A stretch of DNA of 43,439 bases. Source: GCA-003244245 sp039924425. Lineage in GTDB: Bacteria; Actinomycetota; Actinomycetes; Mycobacteriales; Pseudonocardiaceae. A model generated the notes under the pieces. That model saw nothing but the letters and a program-made list of their open reading frames with translations, searched no databases and had not been told where the DNA came from. Location of the stretch: contig JBDTAX010000137.1 in the NCBI GenBank assembly GCA_039924425.1, positions 1 to 43,439 on the forward strand, in the 5' to 3' direction. How positions within the stretch are numbered: the stretch's first letter is position 1; each line of letters begins with the position of its first letter. This document shows positions 15,570-22,093 of this stretch, in pieces. The translations under genes were made by a program, and so were the position numbers.

Positions 15570-16975
15570 GCGCGCGGCCGGCGACCACCGGTCGTGGTGT
15601 CGAGCTGGGCTTGCTGGTATTCGCGGCGGCGCTGGTCACGCTGGCGTTGATCCTGGTGCAGGCCGATCAGCGGCAGGATCTGCCGCGCTCGCTGCTGTAC
15701 CTGGGGCTGGCTTATCTGGCCATGTTTGGAGTGGCGCATGCGGCGGTGCGCTGGTTGGCTCCGCACGCTGATCCGCTGATCCTGCCCTGTGTCGCCCTGC
15801 TCAACGGCCTGGGCCTGGTGATGATCCACCGATTGGATCTGGCCGCCGCGACGCAAGCGCTCGACGCGGGTGAGCCCGCCGCGGCCGCGGATGCGTCCCG
15901 CCAGGTGGTGTGGACCGCGGTGGCGCTGGTGTTGTTCGTGGCGGTGCTGTGGCAGGTGCGTGACCACCGGACCTTGGCCTCTTATGGTTACACTTTTGGC
16001 CTGGTGGGGTTGGGATTGCTGGTGCTGCCGGGTGTGTTGCCGGCGAGCATCTCCCAGGTCAACGGGGCCAAACTGTGGCTTCGGCTCGGCCCGCTGTCGA
16101 TCCAGCCCGGCGAGTTCGCCAAGATTCTGATCATCGTGTTCGTCGCCGTGTTCCTGGTCACCAATCGCGAGCTGTTCACCTCCGCGGGCCGCCACTTCTT
16201 AGGGATGACCTTCCCTCGGGCCCGCGATCTGGCGCCGCTGCTGGTCGCGTGGGGGCTCTCCATCGGCGTGTTGGCGCTGGAAAAGGAGCTCGGCGCGTCA
16301 CTGCTGATCTTCGGAATCGTTCTGGCGATGCTCTACGCGGCCACCGAACGAGTGTCCTGGGTGCTCCTGGGACTGGTGTTCTTCGGGGCCGGCAGCGTGC
16401 TCGCCTACCATCTGTTCGCCCACGTCCGGGTCCGGGTGCAGGTGTGGACCGATCCCTTCGCCCACTACTACGAGTCGGGATACCAGGTCGCCCAGTCACT
16501 GTTCGGGCTGGCCACGGGCGGTGTTGGCGGCACCGGCCTGGGTGGTGGCCGGCCCGACCTGGTGCCTGTGGCCAACACCGACTTCATCATGGCCGGCATC
16601 GGGGAAGAACTCGGCCTGATCGGGCTCACCGCGGTCCTGGTGATCTACCTGCTGCTGGTCGCCCGGGGCATGCGGGCCGCCCTGTCGGTCCGCGACACCT
16701 TTGGCAAACTGCTCGCCACCGGCCTGTCGGTCACCCTCGGGCTCCAGGTGTTCATCGTTACCGGTGGTGTCACCAACCTCATTCCCGAAACCGGGCTCAC
16801 CACCCCCTTCCTGTCCTACGGTGGATCGTCGCTGCTCGCCAACTACATCCTGGTCGCCCTGCTCATCCGTATCTCGCACGCCGCCAGGCAACCCTCATCC
16901 GCCACCCCGCCCCGCCCGAACCCGACCCCGCTGGCCTCCGCCGCCACCGAGCTCGTCGCCCGCCCCAGTAGCTAG
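15566..16975 (+). CDS. RodA/FtsW-family peptidoglycan polymerase (SEDS)
   Basis: 469 residues with about 11-12 helices. SEDS signatures are present: NGAKLWLRLGPLSIQPGEFAK, LEKELGASLLIFG, YQVAQSLFGLATGGVGGTGLG, NTDFIMAGIGEELG and FLSYGGSSLLANYILVALL. SEDS proteins polymerise lipid II glycan strands with a class B penicillin-binding protein. Usually rodA sits with pbpA and pknB. Here no PBP or kinase is adjacent; the only coupled gene is the ParB-like one upstream. It is probably a paralogue of the main rodA or ftsW. The C-terminal tail is Pro/Thr/Ala-rich. Confidence 0.93.
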   Translation: MSARPATTGRGVELGLLVFAAALVTLALILVQADQRQDLPRSLLYLGLAYLAMFGVAHAAVRWLAPHADPLILPCVALLNGLGLVMIHRLDLAAATQALDAGEPAAAADASRQVVWTAVALVLFVAVLWQVRDHRTLASYGYTFGLVGLGLLVLPGVLPASISQVNGAKLWLRLGPLSIQPGEFAKILIIVFVAVFLVTNRELFTSAGRHFLGMTFPRARDLAPLLVAWGLSIGVLALEKELGASLLIFGIVLAMLYAATERVSWVLLGLVFFGAGSVLAYHLFAHVRVRVQVWTDPFAHYYESGYQVAQSLFGLATGGVGGTGLGGGRPDLVPVANTDFIMAGIGEELGLIGLTAVLVIYLLLVARGMRAALSVRDTFGKLLATGLSVTLGLQVFIVTGGVTNLIPETGLTTPFLSYGGSSLLANYILVALLIRISHAARQPSSATPPRPNPTPLASAATELVARPSS

Positions 16976-17010
16976 CCAGACCCGACGGCCGCGGGTCGTA
17001 CCCTGAGCGC

Positions 17011-17559
17011 GTGGGTAACTCAGTCGTTGTGGTGTTCACTGGCCTTCCCGGGACGTGCAAGTCGATAATGGCGGATCTCACGGCCAAGACGATGGCTGCG
17101 CCCGCCTTTGCCGGCGATTGGCTTTTGGGTGCGCTCAAACCCGCCGCTCGGGCGTTGGCCCAACTCGACCGGCAGACCTACCTGGAGCTTTACCACGGGC
17201 TCCTACGCAGCCTGATCACGCGCCAACTGCTGTTGCGGCAGTCCGCCATCGTCGATTGCCTGGTCCCGGACGATGTCCTCGACGCGTGGCGTCTACTAGC
17301 CGTCGATCACCAAGCCCAACTATCTGTCGTCGAGTGCGTCTGCACCGACGTCACTGTGCACCGCGGGCGCGTCGAAGGCCGAGTTCGAAACATCCCGGGG
17401 TGGCACGAAGTGGGTTGGGGTCATGTGCAGCGGATGCGGGCCGAAGTCCCAGCATTGCGGACCGAGCGGCTGATCATCGACGCTCTCGAGCCAGTGGATC
17501 GTAATCTCCAGGCCGTCCTCACATACGTGCAGTCCGCAGGGTCGGGCATCCCGCGCTGA
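17011..17559 (+). CDS. Small P-loop kinase-like protein with altered Walker A
   Basis: 182 residues from GTG 17011. The N-terminus VVVVFTGLPGTCKSIM is a Walker A region, but the usual GxGK has Cys for the second Gly (TGC where GGC is expected). A kinase-like body follows: APAFAGDWLLGALKP, YLELYHGLLRSLITRQLLLRQSAIVDC and CVCTDVTVHRGRVEGRVRNIPGWHEVGW, which resembles phosphotransferases of the zeta-toxin or chloramphenicol-phosphotransferase type. The substrate is unknown. The Gly-to-Cys change could reduce or abolish ATP binding. Confidence 0.75.
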   Translation: MGNSVVVVFTGLPGTCKSIMADLTAKTMAAPAFAGDWLLGALKPAARALAQLDRQTYLELYHGLLRSLITRQLLLRQSAIVDCLVPDDVLDAWRLLAVDHQAQLSVVECVCTDVTVHRGRVEGRVRNIPGWHEVGWGHVQRMRAEVPALRTERLIIDALEPVDRNLQAVLTYVQSAGSGIPR

Positions 17560-17568
17560 CTACAAGGA

Positions 17569-17590
17569 CCGCGAGCCGATCGGCTCGCGG
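17569..17590 (+). terminator. Perfect 22-base palindrome after the kinase-like gene
   Basis: Arms CCGCGAGCCGA and TCGGCTCGCGG are exactly complementary with no loop bases, 9 bases after the stop at 17559. Position and GC content fit an actinobacterial terminator without a T-tract; a symmetric protein-binding site is the alternative. It overlaps the 5' part of the open frame of the next small ORF but not its TTG start. Confidence 0.6.
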
Positions 17591-17607
17591 GAGCGGTTTG
17601 GGCACTG

Positions 17608-17736
17608 TTGCAGACCCAGGTCGACGAGCTGCTAGCCGCCGCGGACACGTTCAGCCAGCTGGGACACCATGATCGTGCACGCCAGATGCACGCCGAAGCT
17701 GATGTGCTGCGCCGGTATCTACTCGCGCCCGAGTAG
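17608..17736 (+). CDS. Possible small helical protein
   Basis: About 42 residues from TTG 17608. Sequence LQTQVDELLAAADTFSQLGH then DRARQMHAEADVLRRYLLAPE. It is predicted to be two amphipathic helices and resembles short helical proteins scattered near regulators in Pseudonocardiaceae. No good ribosome site is seen and the frame is open further upstream, so the start and even expression are uncertain. Confidence 0.35.
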   Translation: MQTQVDELLAAADTFSQLGHHDRARQMHAEADVLRRYLLAPE

Positions 17737-17840
17737 CCCCGGTTCCGATCGAGGATCGGCTTGCGGTAGCACCATGGGTGGCGCCACGCCGTAGGGCGCC
17801 CCTGCGGCGGGCTGGCGCCAGTCGGGCGGATACTGAGCGG

Positions 17841-18140
17841 GTGACCGCGGCGACGATGAAGATCGAGCGTTCCGGGCCGGCGATCCGCGCGGCGTTGGCC
17901 GAGTACGCCGCCGAGGACTGTGCGGTGTTCGAGGCCGACCTGCGCCAGGCCCTCGCGCACGCTGCCACCAGCTTGGATCTCGCCCCGGCGGAGGCGGTGC
18001 TCGACCGATGGTGGGGGATCGCGGTAATCCGGGCGCACCCGCTCACCGAGCAAGAACAGGCACAGGTCGCCCGGGCCATGGCCGGCGACTTCCGTGGTCT
18101 GCTGGCCCGCGATGAGCGCGGGGACTGGGTTCGGCTGTAG
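17841..18140 (+). CDS. DUF6247 family protein, possible antitoxin
   Basis: About 99 residues from GTG 17841; the frame is open further up to 17778. The body ERSGPAIRAALAEYAAEDCA, FEADLRQALAHAATSLDLAP, EAVLDRWWGIAVIRAHPLTE matches the actinobacterial DUF6247 pattern and ends in GLLARDERGDWVRL. Such genes often precede a RelE/ParE-like toxin, and an antitoxin role has been proposed. Here only a 24-codon ORF follows, so a full toxin gene is absent or lost. Confidence 0.75.
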   Translation: MTAATMKIERSGPAIRAALAEYAAEDCAVFEADLRQALAHAATSLDLAPAEAVLDRWWGIAVIRAHPLTEQEQAQVARAMAGDFRGLLARDERGDWVRL

Positions 18141-18215
18141 ATGCCGCGTTACGGCCCGGTGTGGCTGGAGATCGTGCGCGAGCGACAGCGTGTGATTATC
18201 CTGAGGCTGGTGTAG
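18141..18215 (+). CDS. Tiny ORF in the place expected for a toxin gene
   Basis: ATG at 18141 directly follows the TAG of the DUF6247 gene and gives 24 codons (MPRYGPVWLEIVRERQRVII then LRLV). It is too short for a RelE-like toxin. It may be a remnant, a short coupled peptide, or nothing. Confidence 0.25.
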   Translation: MPRYGPVWLEIVRERQRVIILRLV

Positions 18216-18224
18216 CCGGGAGCG

Positions 18225-18449
18225 TCAGGCGTCGGGCGCACCGGTTTGCGCGGCGGCCAGGGTTGCGCGCCAGTGGGAAACGGTGCAGGCCAGTACAGGG
18301 CTGTCGGTGCCGAGTTTGCTGTCGCGGATGCCGACCCAGCCGGGTAGCTCGGTGGTGACCTCTACGCAGCCGTTAGCGCCCTGCGAGTAGCTGGACTTGC
18401 GCCACTCGGACGCAGTGATCGGCCCGGCGAGCGCGTGGTCGTGGTTCAC
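18225..18449 (-). CDS. DUF397 domain protein (first copy)
   Basis: 74 residues with the DUF397 hallmarks: EWRKSSYSQGANGCVEVT near the N-terminus, VGIRDSKLG in the middle, and a C-terminal W...L helix. DUF397 proteins are small partners of Scr1-type helix-turn-helix regulators in actinobacteria, and the pairs are thought to behave as toxin-antitoxin-like or developmental switches. The start overlaps the stop of the upstream regulator by 4 bases, so the pair is co-translated. A second pair lies at 25945-27038. Confidence 0.92.
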   Translation of the reverse strand: MNHDHALAGPITASEWRKSSYSQGANGCVEVTTELPGWVGIRDSKLGTDSPVLACTVSHWRATLAAAQTGAPDA

Positions 18450-19312
18450 GTCAACTCCTCTATGCGGCGGACTAGCAGAGTCCGGGTCTCCTGAGGTGTG
18501 CGGGCGTGGATCTGGATGCGCCGCAACGTGTTGCGATAGATCATGATCTCGGCCGGGTCCTCGTAGTAGGTGCCCCCGATCCGAGGCTCGACGTAGGCGA
18601 TTCCCGGATCGCCGACGAGCTCGGGCGGGAACGCCAGAATCATGAAGGTCCCTTCGATCCCGGCGTGCACGCCAGCCTCCAGCGGCAACACCTGAACGGT
18701 GAGCGCGGGCAGGTCCAGGAGCTTGACCAAGTGCTCCAGCTGCTCCACCAGAACCTGCGGTTCACCGGCGGGCCGGTGCAGCACGGACTGGTCCAGCACG
18801 CTCCACACCGCCGGCGGGTCCGGCTGCCGGGTGAGCACATCCTGGCGGGCCATCCGCAGCTCGATGCGGCGGGCGAGTTCAGCATCGGCCAGCTCGGGCT
18901 CGCCGGCCCGGATGACGGCCTTGGCGTAGGCCGGCGTTTGGAACAGGCCCGGCACGACCATCGAGTCGTAGCTGTCGATCTGCGCGGCCGAGGATTCCAT
19001 GCCCAGGTAGAGGTCGAACCACTCCGGCGTGGCGCTCTTGAACGGCAGCCACCAGTCGCGGCCCCGGCGGGCGGCGTCCACCAGGTCCTGGAACGGCGCG
19101 GTGCGCTCGGCGACGCCGTAAAAACCGAGCAGCACCTCCAGCTCGGCGGCCTTCGGCAGGTTCCGCATGGTCTCCAGGTGCGAGATGTGCGACAGGGCGC
19201 AGCGCAGTCGCTCGGCCACCTGCTCGCGCTTGAAGCCGGCCGTCTCCCGCAGCCGGCGCAACTCCAGCGCCACGTACCGCTTGAGCACGGTCGGACTCGA
19301 GGACGCGACCAT
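18446..19312 (-). CDS. Scr1-type XRE helix-turn-helix regulator (first copy)
   Basis: About 288 residues from ATG 19312, chosen for the GAAGGAG ribosome site 6 bases upstream; an upstream ATG at 19420 lies in the operator region. The helix-turn-helix is at about 10-70 (ELRRLRETAGFKREQVAERL, SHISHLETMRNLPKAAELEV). The rest is a DUF5753-type domain with WFDLYLGMESSAAQIDSYDS, MVVPGLFQTPAYAKAVIRAG, VLDQSVLHRPAGEPQVLVEQ and LPLEAGVHAGIEGTFMIL. It probably binds the symmetric site at 19399-19425 and is itself controlled by the DUF397 partner. Confidence 0.92.
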   Translation of the reverse strand: MVASSSPTVLKRYVALELRRLRETAGFKREQVAERLRCALSHISHLETMRNLPKAAELEVLLGFYGVAERTAPFQDLVDAARRGRDWWLPFKSATPEWFDLYLGMESSAAQIDSYDSMVVPGLFQTPAYAKAVIRAGEPELADAELARRIELRMARQDVLTRQPDPPAVWSVLDQSVLHRPAGEPQVLVEQLEHLVKLLDLPALTVQVLPLEAGVHAGIEGTFMILAFPPELVGDPGIAYVEPRIGGTYYEDPAEIMIYRNTLRRIQIHARTPQETRTLLVRRIEELT

Positions 19313-19398
19313 CGGCGGCTCCTTCGTCCGTCCTCCAGCAGGGTGGCCCGGCCCGCTCGCACACATCACCCGAACGGGAGCACCCAGAACTGTGACTT

Positions 19399-19425
19399 GT
19401 ATCGAGTTACCATGTAACATGATAC
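19399..19425. promoter_or_regulatory. 27-base symmetric operator candidate
   Basis: Two nested inverted repeats share one centre at 19412. The outer arms are GTATC (19399-19403) and GATAC (19421-19425); the inner arms are GTTAC (19406-19410) and GTAAC (19414-19418); the core is CAT. It lies in an AT-rich pocket 87 bases upstream of the regulator start and between it and the divergent small genes at 19519. A dimeric or tetrameric helix-turn-helix protein would fit it well. Confidence 0.65.
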
Positions 19426-19518
19426 TACATCACGGTTTCAACAATAGGTCGTATACACCGTAGTCCCTGGCGGGCAGCGGCGCTACCGGCCAGGAATCTA
19501 CATCCAGCGGAGGTGGTC

Positions 19519-19626
19519 ATGGTGTTGCAGGTCCTCGATCGGCGGCGAGGCCAACCGCGTACCTCGGCGCGCGACGCCGAGCGGTGGTACGCCCGGCTGG
19601 GTCAGCGAGTCAGGGCGTGGGCGTGA
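19519..19626 (+). CDS. Small basic protein upstream of the 119-residue gene
   Basis: 35 residues from ATG 19519 with a strong GCGGAGGTGG ribosome site. The sequence is rich in Arg (VLDRRRGQPRTSARDAERWY followed by ARLGQRVRAWA). Its stop overlaps the GTG of the next gene (GTGA), so translation is coupled. The function is unknown; it may serve mainly to couple translation. Confidence 0.5.
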   Translation: MVLQVLDRRRGQPRTSARDAERWYARLGQRVRAWA

Positions 19627-19982
19627 ACCCGGCCATCGAGCAGCTGCGCCGGCTGTGCCGGTTCGGTTTCACCGGCCAGCGGCTGTTCAGCCCCGAAGGC
19701 TGTCTGGACTTCGTCCAGTACACCCGCGAGTTCCAGGGCATGCGGGAGGTGGTGCTGCTCTACAGCGAACAAGACGCGCTGGCTTACCGCACCCGCGACG
19801 TGCTCGACCCGGACGACCCGTTGCTCTTTACCGCGAACGCGGTCGAGTGGCGCCTGCACGGCGACGTCGTGTCCGTGATCAACGCTCTGCTGTCGTTGCC
19901 CACACCCGAGCCCCCCGACATCCCGGCACAGGCCTCAGTCGCGGCGGTGAACACCGCCCCGCCAGGGGAGCTCGATCTGTAG
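19623..19982 (+). CDS. Conserved hypothetical protein
   Basis: About 119 residues from GTG 19623. No named domain is recognised. The body has RLCRFGFTGQRLFSPEGCLD, FVQYTREFQGMREVVLLYSE, LAYRTRDVLDPDDPLL and NAVEWRLHGDVVSVINALLSL. Amino-acid composition and codon use look like a real gene. Genes of this kind are common near Scr1/DUF397 regulators in Pseudonocardiaceae, and here it is divergent from such a regulator across the operator at 19399. The Pro/Ala-rich tail is probably disordered. Confidence 0.65.
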   Translation: MNPAIEQLRRLCRFGFTGQRLFSPEGCLDFVQYTREFQGMREVVLLYSEQDALAYRTRDVLDPDDPLLFTANAVEWRLHGDVVSVINALLSLPTPEPPDIPAQASVAAVNTAPPGELDL

Positions 19983-20282
19983 CTCCCCATCCAGATCCGG
20001 CTGGTCCGTCGGTTGAGCATGCGGTCCCCCGACGCGCCAGCTCCCGACGGCCAGCTGGCCACTCGCTTGTCCCACTCACTGGTCGGAGTGTTCCGCGGAA
20101 CCGCGGCCGGCCCACTGCGGGGGAGCTGGTCGCACCGTACGATGAGTGTGTGCACGTAAGGTGAACATTTGAGTGGTTGCTTGACGCTCGTCTGGGTTTT
20201 GCTTCACTCTTTTGTGCGGACCCAGTGTTGAGTGGACCTGGTGGCGGCACCCGCGTGTGTCCCGGCGGCGAGGAGGTGGGTC
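19983..20282. other. Leader region upstream of the NRAMP-type transporter
   Basis: No protein gene is seen. The plus-strand segment 20160-20220 is AT-richer than its surroundings. A TACGAT hexamer at 20137-20142 could be a -10 element, giving a leader of about 250 bases, but no matching -35 is clear. I looked for M-box and yybP-ykoY manganese riboswitch sequence blocks and found none. The region ends in a very strong ribosome site (GAGGAGGTGGGTC) that serves the tiny ORF at 20283. Confidence 0.35.
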
Positions 20283-20348
20283 ATGAGTACCGACGGCAGT
20301 CATAGACCGGTGCCTCGTGTCCACTGCGCGCGCGCCGAGCATGGCTGA
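20283..20348 (+). CDS. Upstream tiny ORF 1 (candidate leader peptide)
   Basis: 21 codons plus stop from ATG 20283, with the best ribosome site in the region (GAGGAGGTGGGTC). The peptide is MSTDGSHRPVPRVHC then ARAEHG, with three His, one Cys and a PVP stretch. It overlaps the next tiny ORF by 8 bases. Such an arrangement could sense a metal or translation speed upstream of the transporter gene. This is inferred from position. Confidence 0.35.
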   Translation: MSTDGSHRPVPRVHCARAEHG

Positions 20349-20394
20349 GCACATCTCGTGTGAGCCGGTGGCGGGCGCCCGTCTGACGGGATGA
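20341..20394 (+). CDS. Upstream tiny ORF 2 (candidate relay peptide)
   Basis: 17 codons plus stop (MAEHISCEPVAGARLTG). It begins inside ORF 1 and stops 4 bases before the transporter ATG. Together with ORF 1 it would deliver terminating ribosomes to the transporter start, which has only a weak ribosome site of its own. Confidence 0.3.
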   Translation: MAEHISCEPVAGARLTG

Positions 20395-20398
20395 TCTG

Positions 20399-22072
20399 AT
20401 GACCACTGACACCACCGGAGCGAGCGGGGGCACCACCGCGCCGCCGGGCGGCAGTGCGGTGCTGGACGAGGCGCACCTGGGTGACATCCAGGGCGCGATG
20501 GGCACGATCCGGCAAGGTGACGAGGGCACCCGCACCAGCCTGCCGGCCCGGGTGAAGACGCTGCTGGCGATCGTGGGCCCGGGACTGATTGTGATGGTCG
20601 GCGACAATGACGCTGGCGCCTTCGGCACCTACACCCAGGCCGGGCAGAACTACGGCACCCGGCTGCTGTGGACGTTGCTGCTGCTGGTCCCGGTGCTGTA
20701 CGTCAACCAGGAGATGGTGCTGCGCCTCGGCGCGGTGACCGGGGTCGGGCACGCCCGGTTGATCTTTGAGCGGTTCGGGCGGTTCTGGGGCGCGTTCAGT
20801 GTCATCGATCTGTTCCTGCTCAACGCGCTGACCATCGTCACTGAGTTCATCGGCATCAGCCTCGGGCTGTCCTACCTGGGGTTGCCCAAGGTGCCCGGCG
20901 TGCTGATCGCCGCGGTGGTGGTCATCGCGGCGGCGTCCACGGGCAGTTTCCGGCGCTTTGAGCGGGTCTGTCTGGTGCTCGTGGTGGGTAGCCTGCTACT
21001 GGTGCCGATCCTGGTCATGGCCCACCCTCCGCTGAGCACGGTCGCCCACGACTTCGTGGTGCCCGGGATGCCCCCCGGGGCGGAGCTGTCGACCGTGATG
21101 CTGCTGATCATCGCGATCGTCGGTACCACTGTCGCGCCCTGGCAGTTGTTCTTTCAACAGTCTTACGTCATCGACAAGCGGATCACCCCGAGGTTCATCG
21201 GTTATGAGAAGGTCGATCTGTGGATCGGCATCGTCATCGTGGTCCTGGGCGCGGGGGCGATGATGGCCTTCTGTGCCACCGCGTTCGCCGGGCACCCGCA
21301 GTTCGGGCAGTTCACCGACGCCGGCGGGGTCGCTGTCGGCCTGGGAACCAACGTCAACAAGGCCGCGGGGGTGCTGTTCGCGCTCGCGCTGATCGACGCC
21401 AGCATCATCGGCGCCGCCGCGGTCTCCCTCGCGACCGCCTACGCGATCGGCGACGTGCTGGGGCTGCGACATTCACTGCACCGCAGCCCCAAAGAGGCCA
21501 AAGGCTTCTACGTGGTCTTCGCCGCATTGCTGGTCTGCGCGGCGGTGATCGTGATCATCCCAGGCAGCCCGCTGGGTCTGCTCACCGAGGGCGTGCAGAC
21601 CCTGGCCGGGGTGTTGTTGCCCTCGGCGACAGTGTTCCTGCTGCTGTTGTGCAACGACCGCGAGGTGCTGGGGCCTTGGGTGAACGGGCGGGCACTGAAC
21701 GCGTTCACCTCGGTGGTGATCGCGGTGTTGGTGCTGCTCTCCGTTGTGCTCACCGCCGCTGTGCTCTTCCCCAACATCACCAGCGCCGCCATCTTGATCA
21801 TCTTTGCCGCGGGTGCCGCTCTGGCCGTGCTTGCCGGTGTCGCGCTGCTCCTCAGTCGCCGGATGCGCCCCGCGCCGGCCGGCGCCGATCCGAAACCGCC
21901 GCTCGATCGCCGCCTGCGCGCCACCTGGCGGATGCCGCCACTGGCCTTGCTCACTCGGCCGCCGCTGAGCACCGGCCGTCGGCTTGGGCTCACCGTGCTG
22001 CGTGGTTATCTGGTCATCGCCGCCGGCATGGTCATCGTCCGCGTCGTCCAACTCGCCCTCGCCAGCCACTAG
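20399..22072 (+). CDS. Divergent NRAMP-type divalent metal transporter, possibly Mg2+
   Basis: 557 residues with about 12 helices. The first helix reads GPGLIVMVGDNDAGAF, so the usual NRAMP metal motif DPGN is DAGA. In helix 6 the usual MPH is replaced by APW (TTVAPWQLFFQQS), removing the Met and His typical of Mn2+/Fe2+ carriers. Both changes recall the NRAMP-related magnesium transporters, which take up hydrated Mg2+. The first 45 residues are a soluble Thr/Gly-rich extension. The next gene encodes a soluble MgtE-like protein, which strengthens the magnesium reading. Translation may depend on the two tiny ORFs upstream. Confidence 0.85.
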   Translation: MTTDTTGASGGTTAPPGGSAVLDEAHLGDIQGAMGTIRQGDEGTRTSLPARVKTLLAIVGPGLIVMVGDNDAGAFGTYTQAGQNYGTRLLWTLLLLVPVLYVNQEMVLRLGAVTGVGHARLIFERFGRFWGAFSVIDLFLLNALTIVTEFIGISLGLSYLGLPKVPGVLIAAVVVIAAASTGSFRRFERVCLVLVVGSLLLVPILVMAHPPLSTVAHDFVVPGMPPGAELSTVMLLIIAIVGTTVAPWQLFFQQSYVIDKRITPRFIGYEKVDLWIGIVIVVLGAGAMMAFCATAFAGHPQFGQFTDAGGVAVGLGTNVNKAAGVLFALALIDASIIGAAAVSLATAYAIGDVLGLRHSLHRSPKEAKGFYVVFAALLVCAAVIVIIPGSPLGLLTEGVQTLAGVLLPSATVFLLLLCNDREVLGPWVNGRALNAFTSVVIAVLVLLSVVLTAAVLFPNITSAAILIIFAAGAALAVLAGVALLLSRRMRPAPAGADPKPPLDRRLRATWRMPPLALLTRPPLSTGRRLGLTVLRGYLVIAAGMVIVRVVQLALASH

Positions 22073-22093
22073 CCCACCGAAGGAAACCCGGTC

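Noticed and set aside
19983..20398. Possible magnesium or manganese riboswitch
   Set aside because: The conserved sequence blocks of M-box and yybP-ykoY riboswitches were not found; only an unstructured-looking leader and tiny ORFs are supported.
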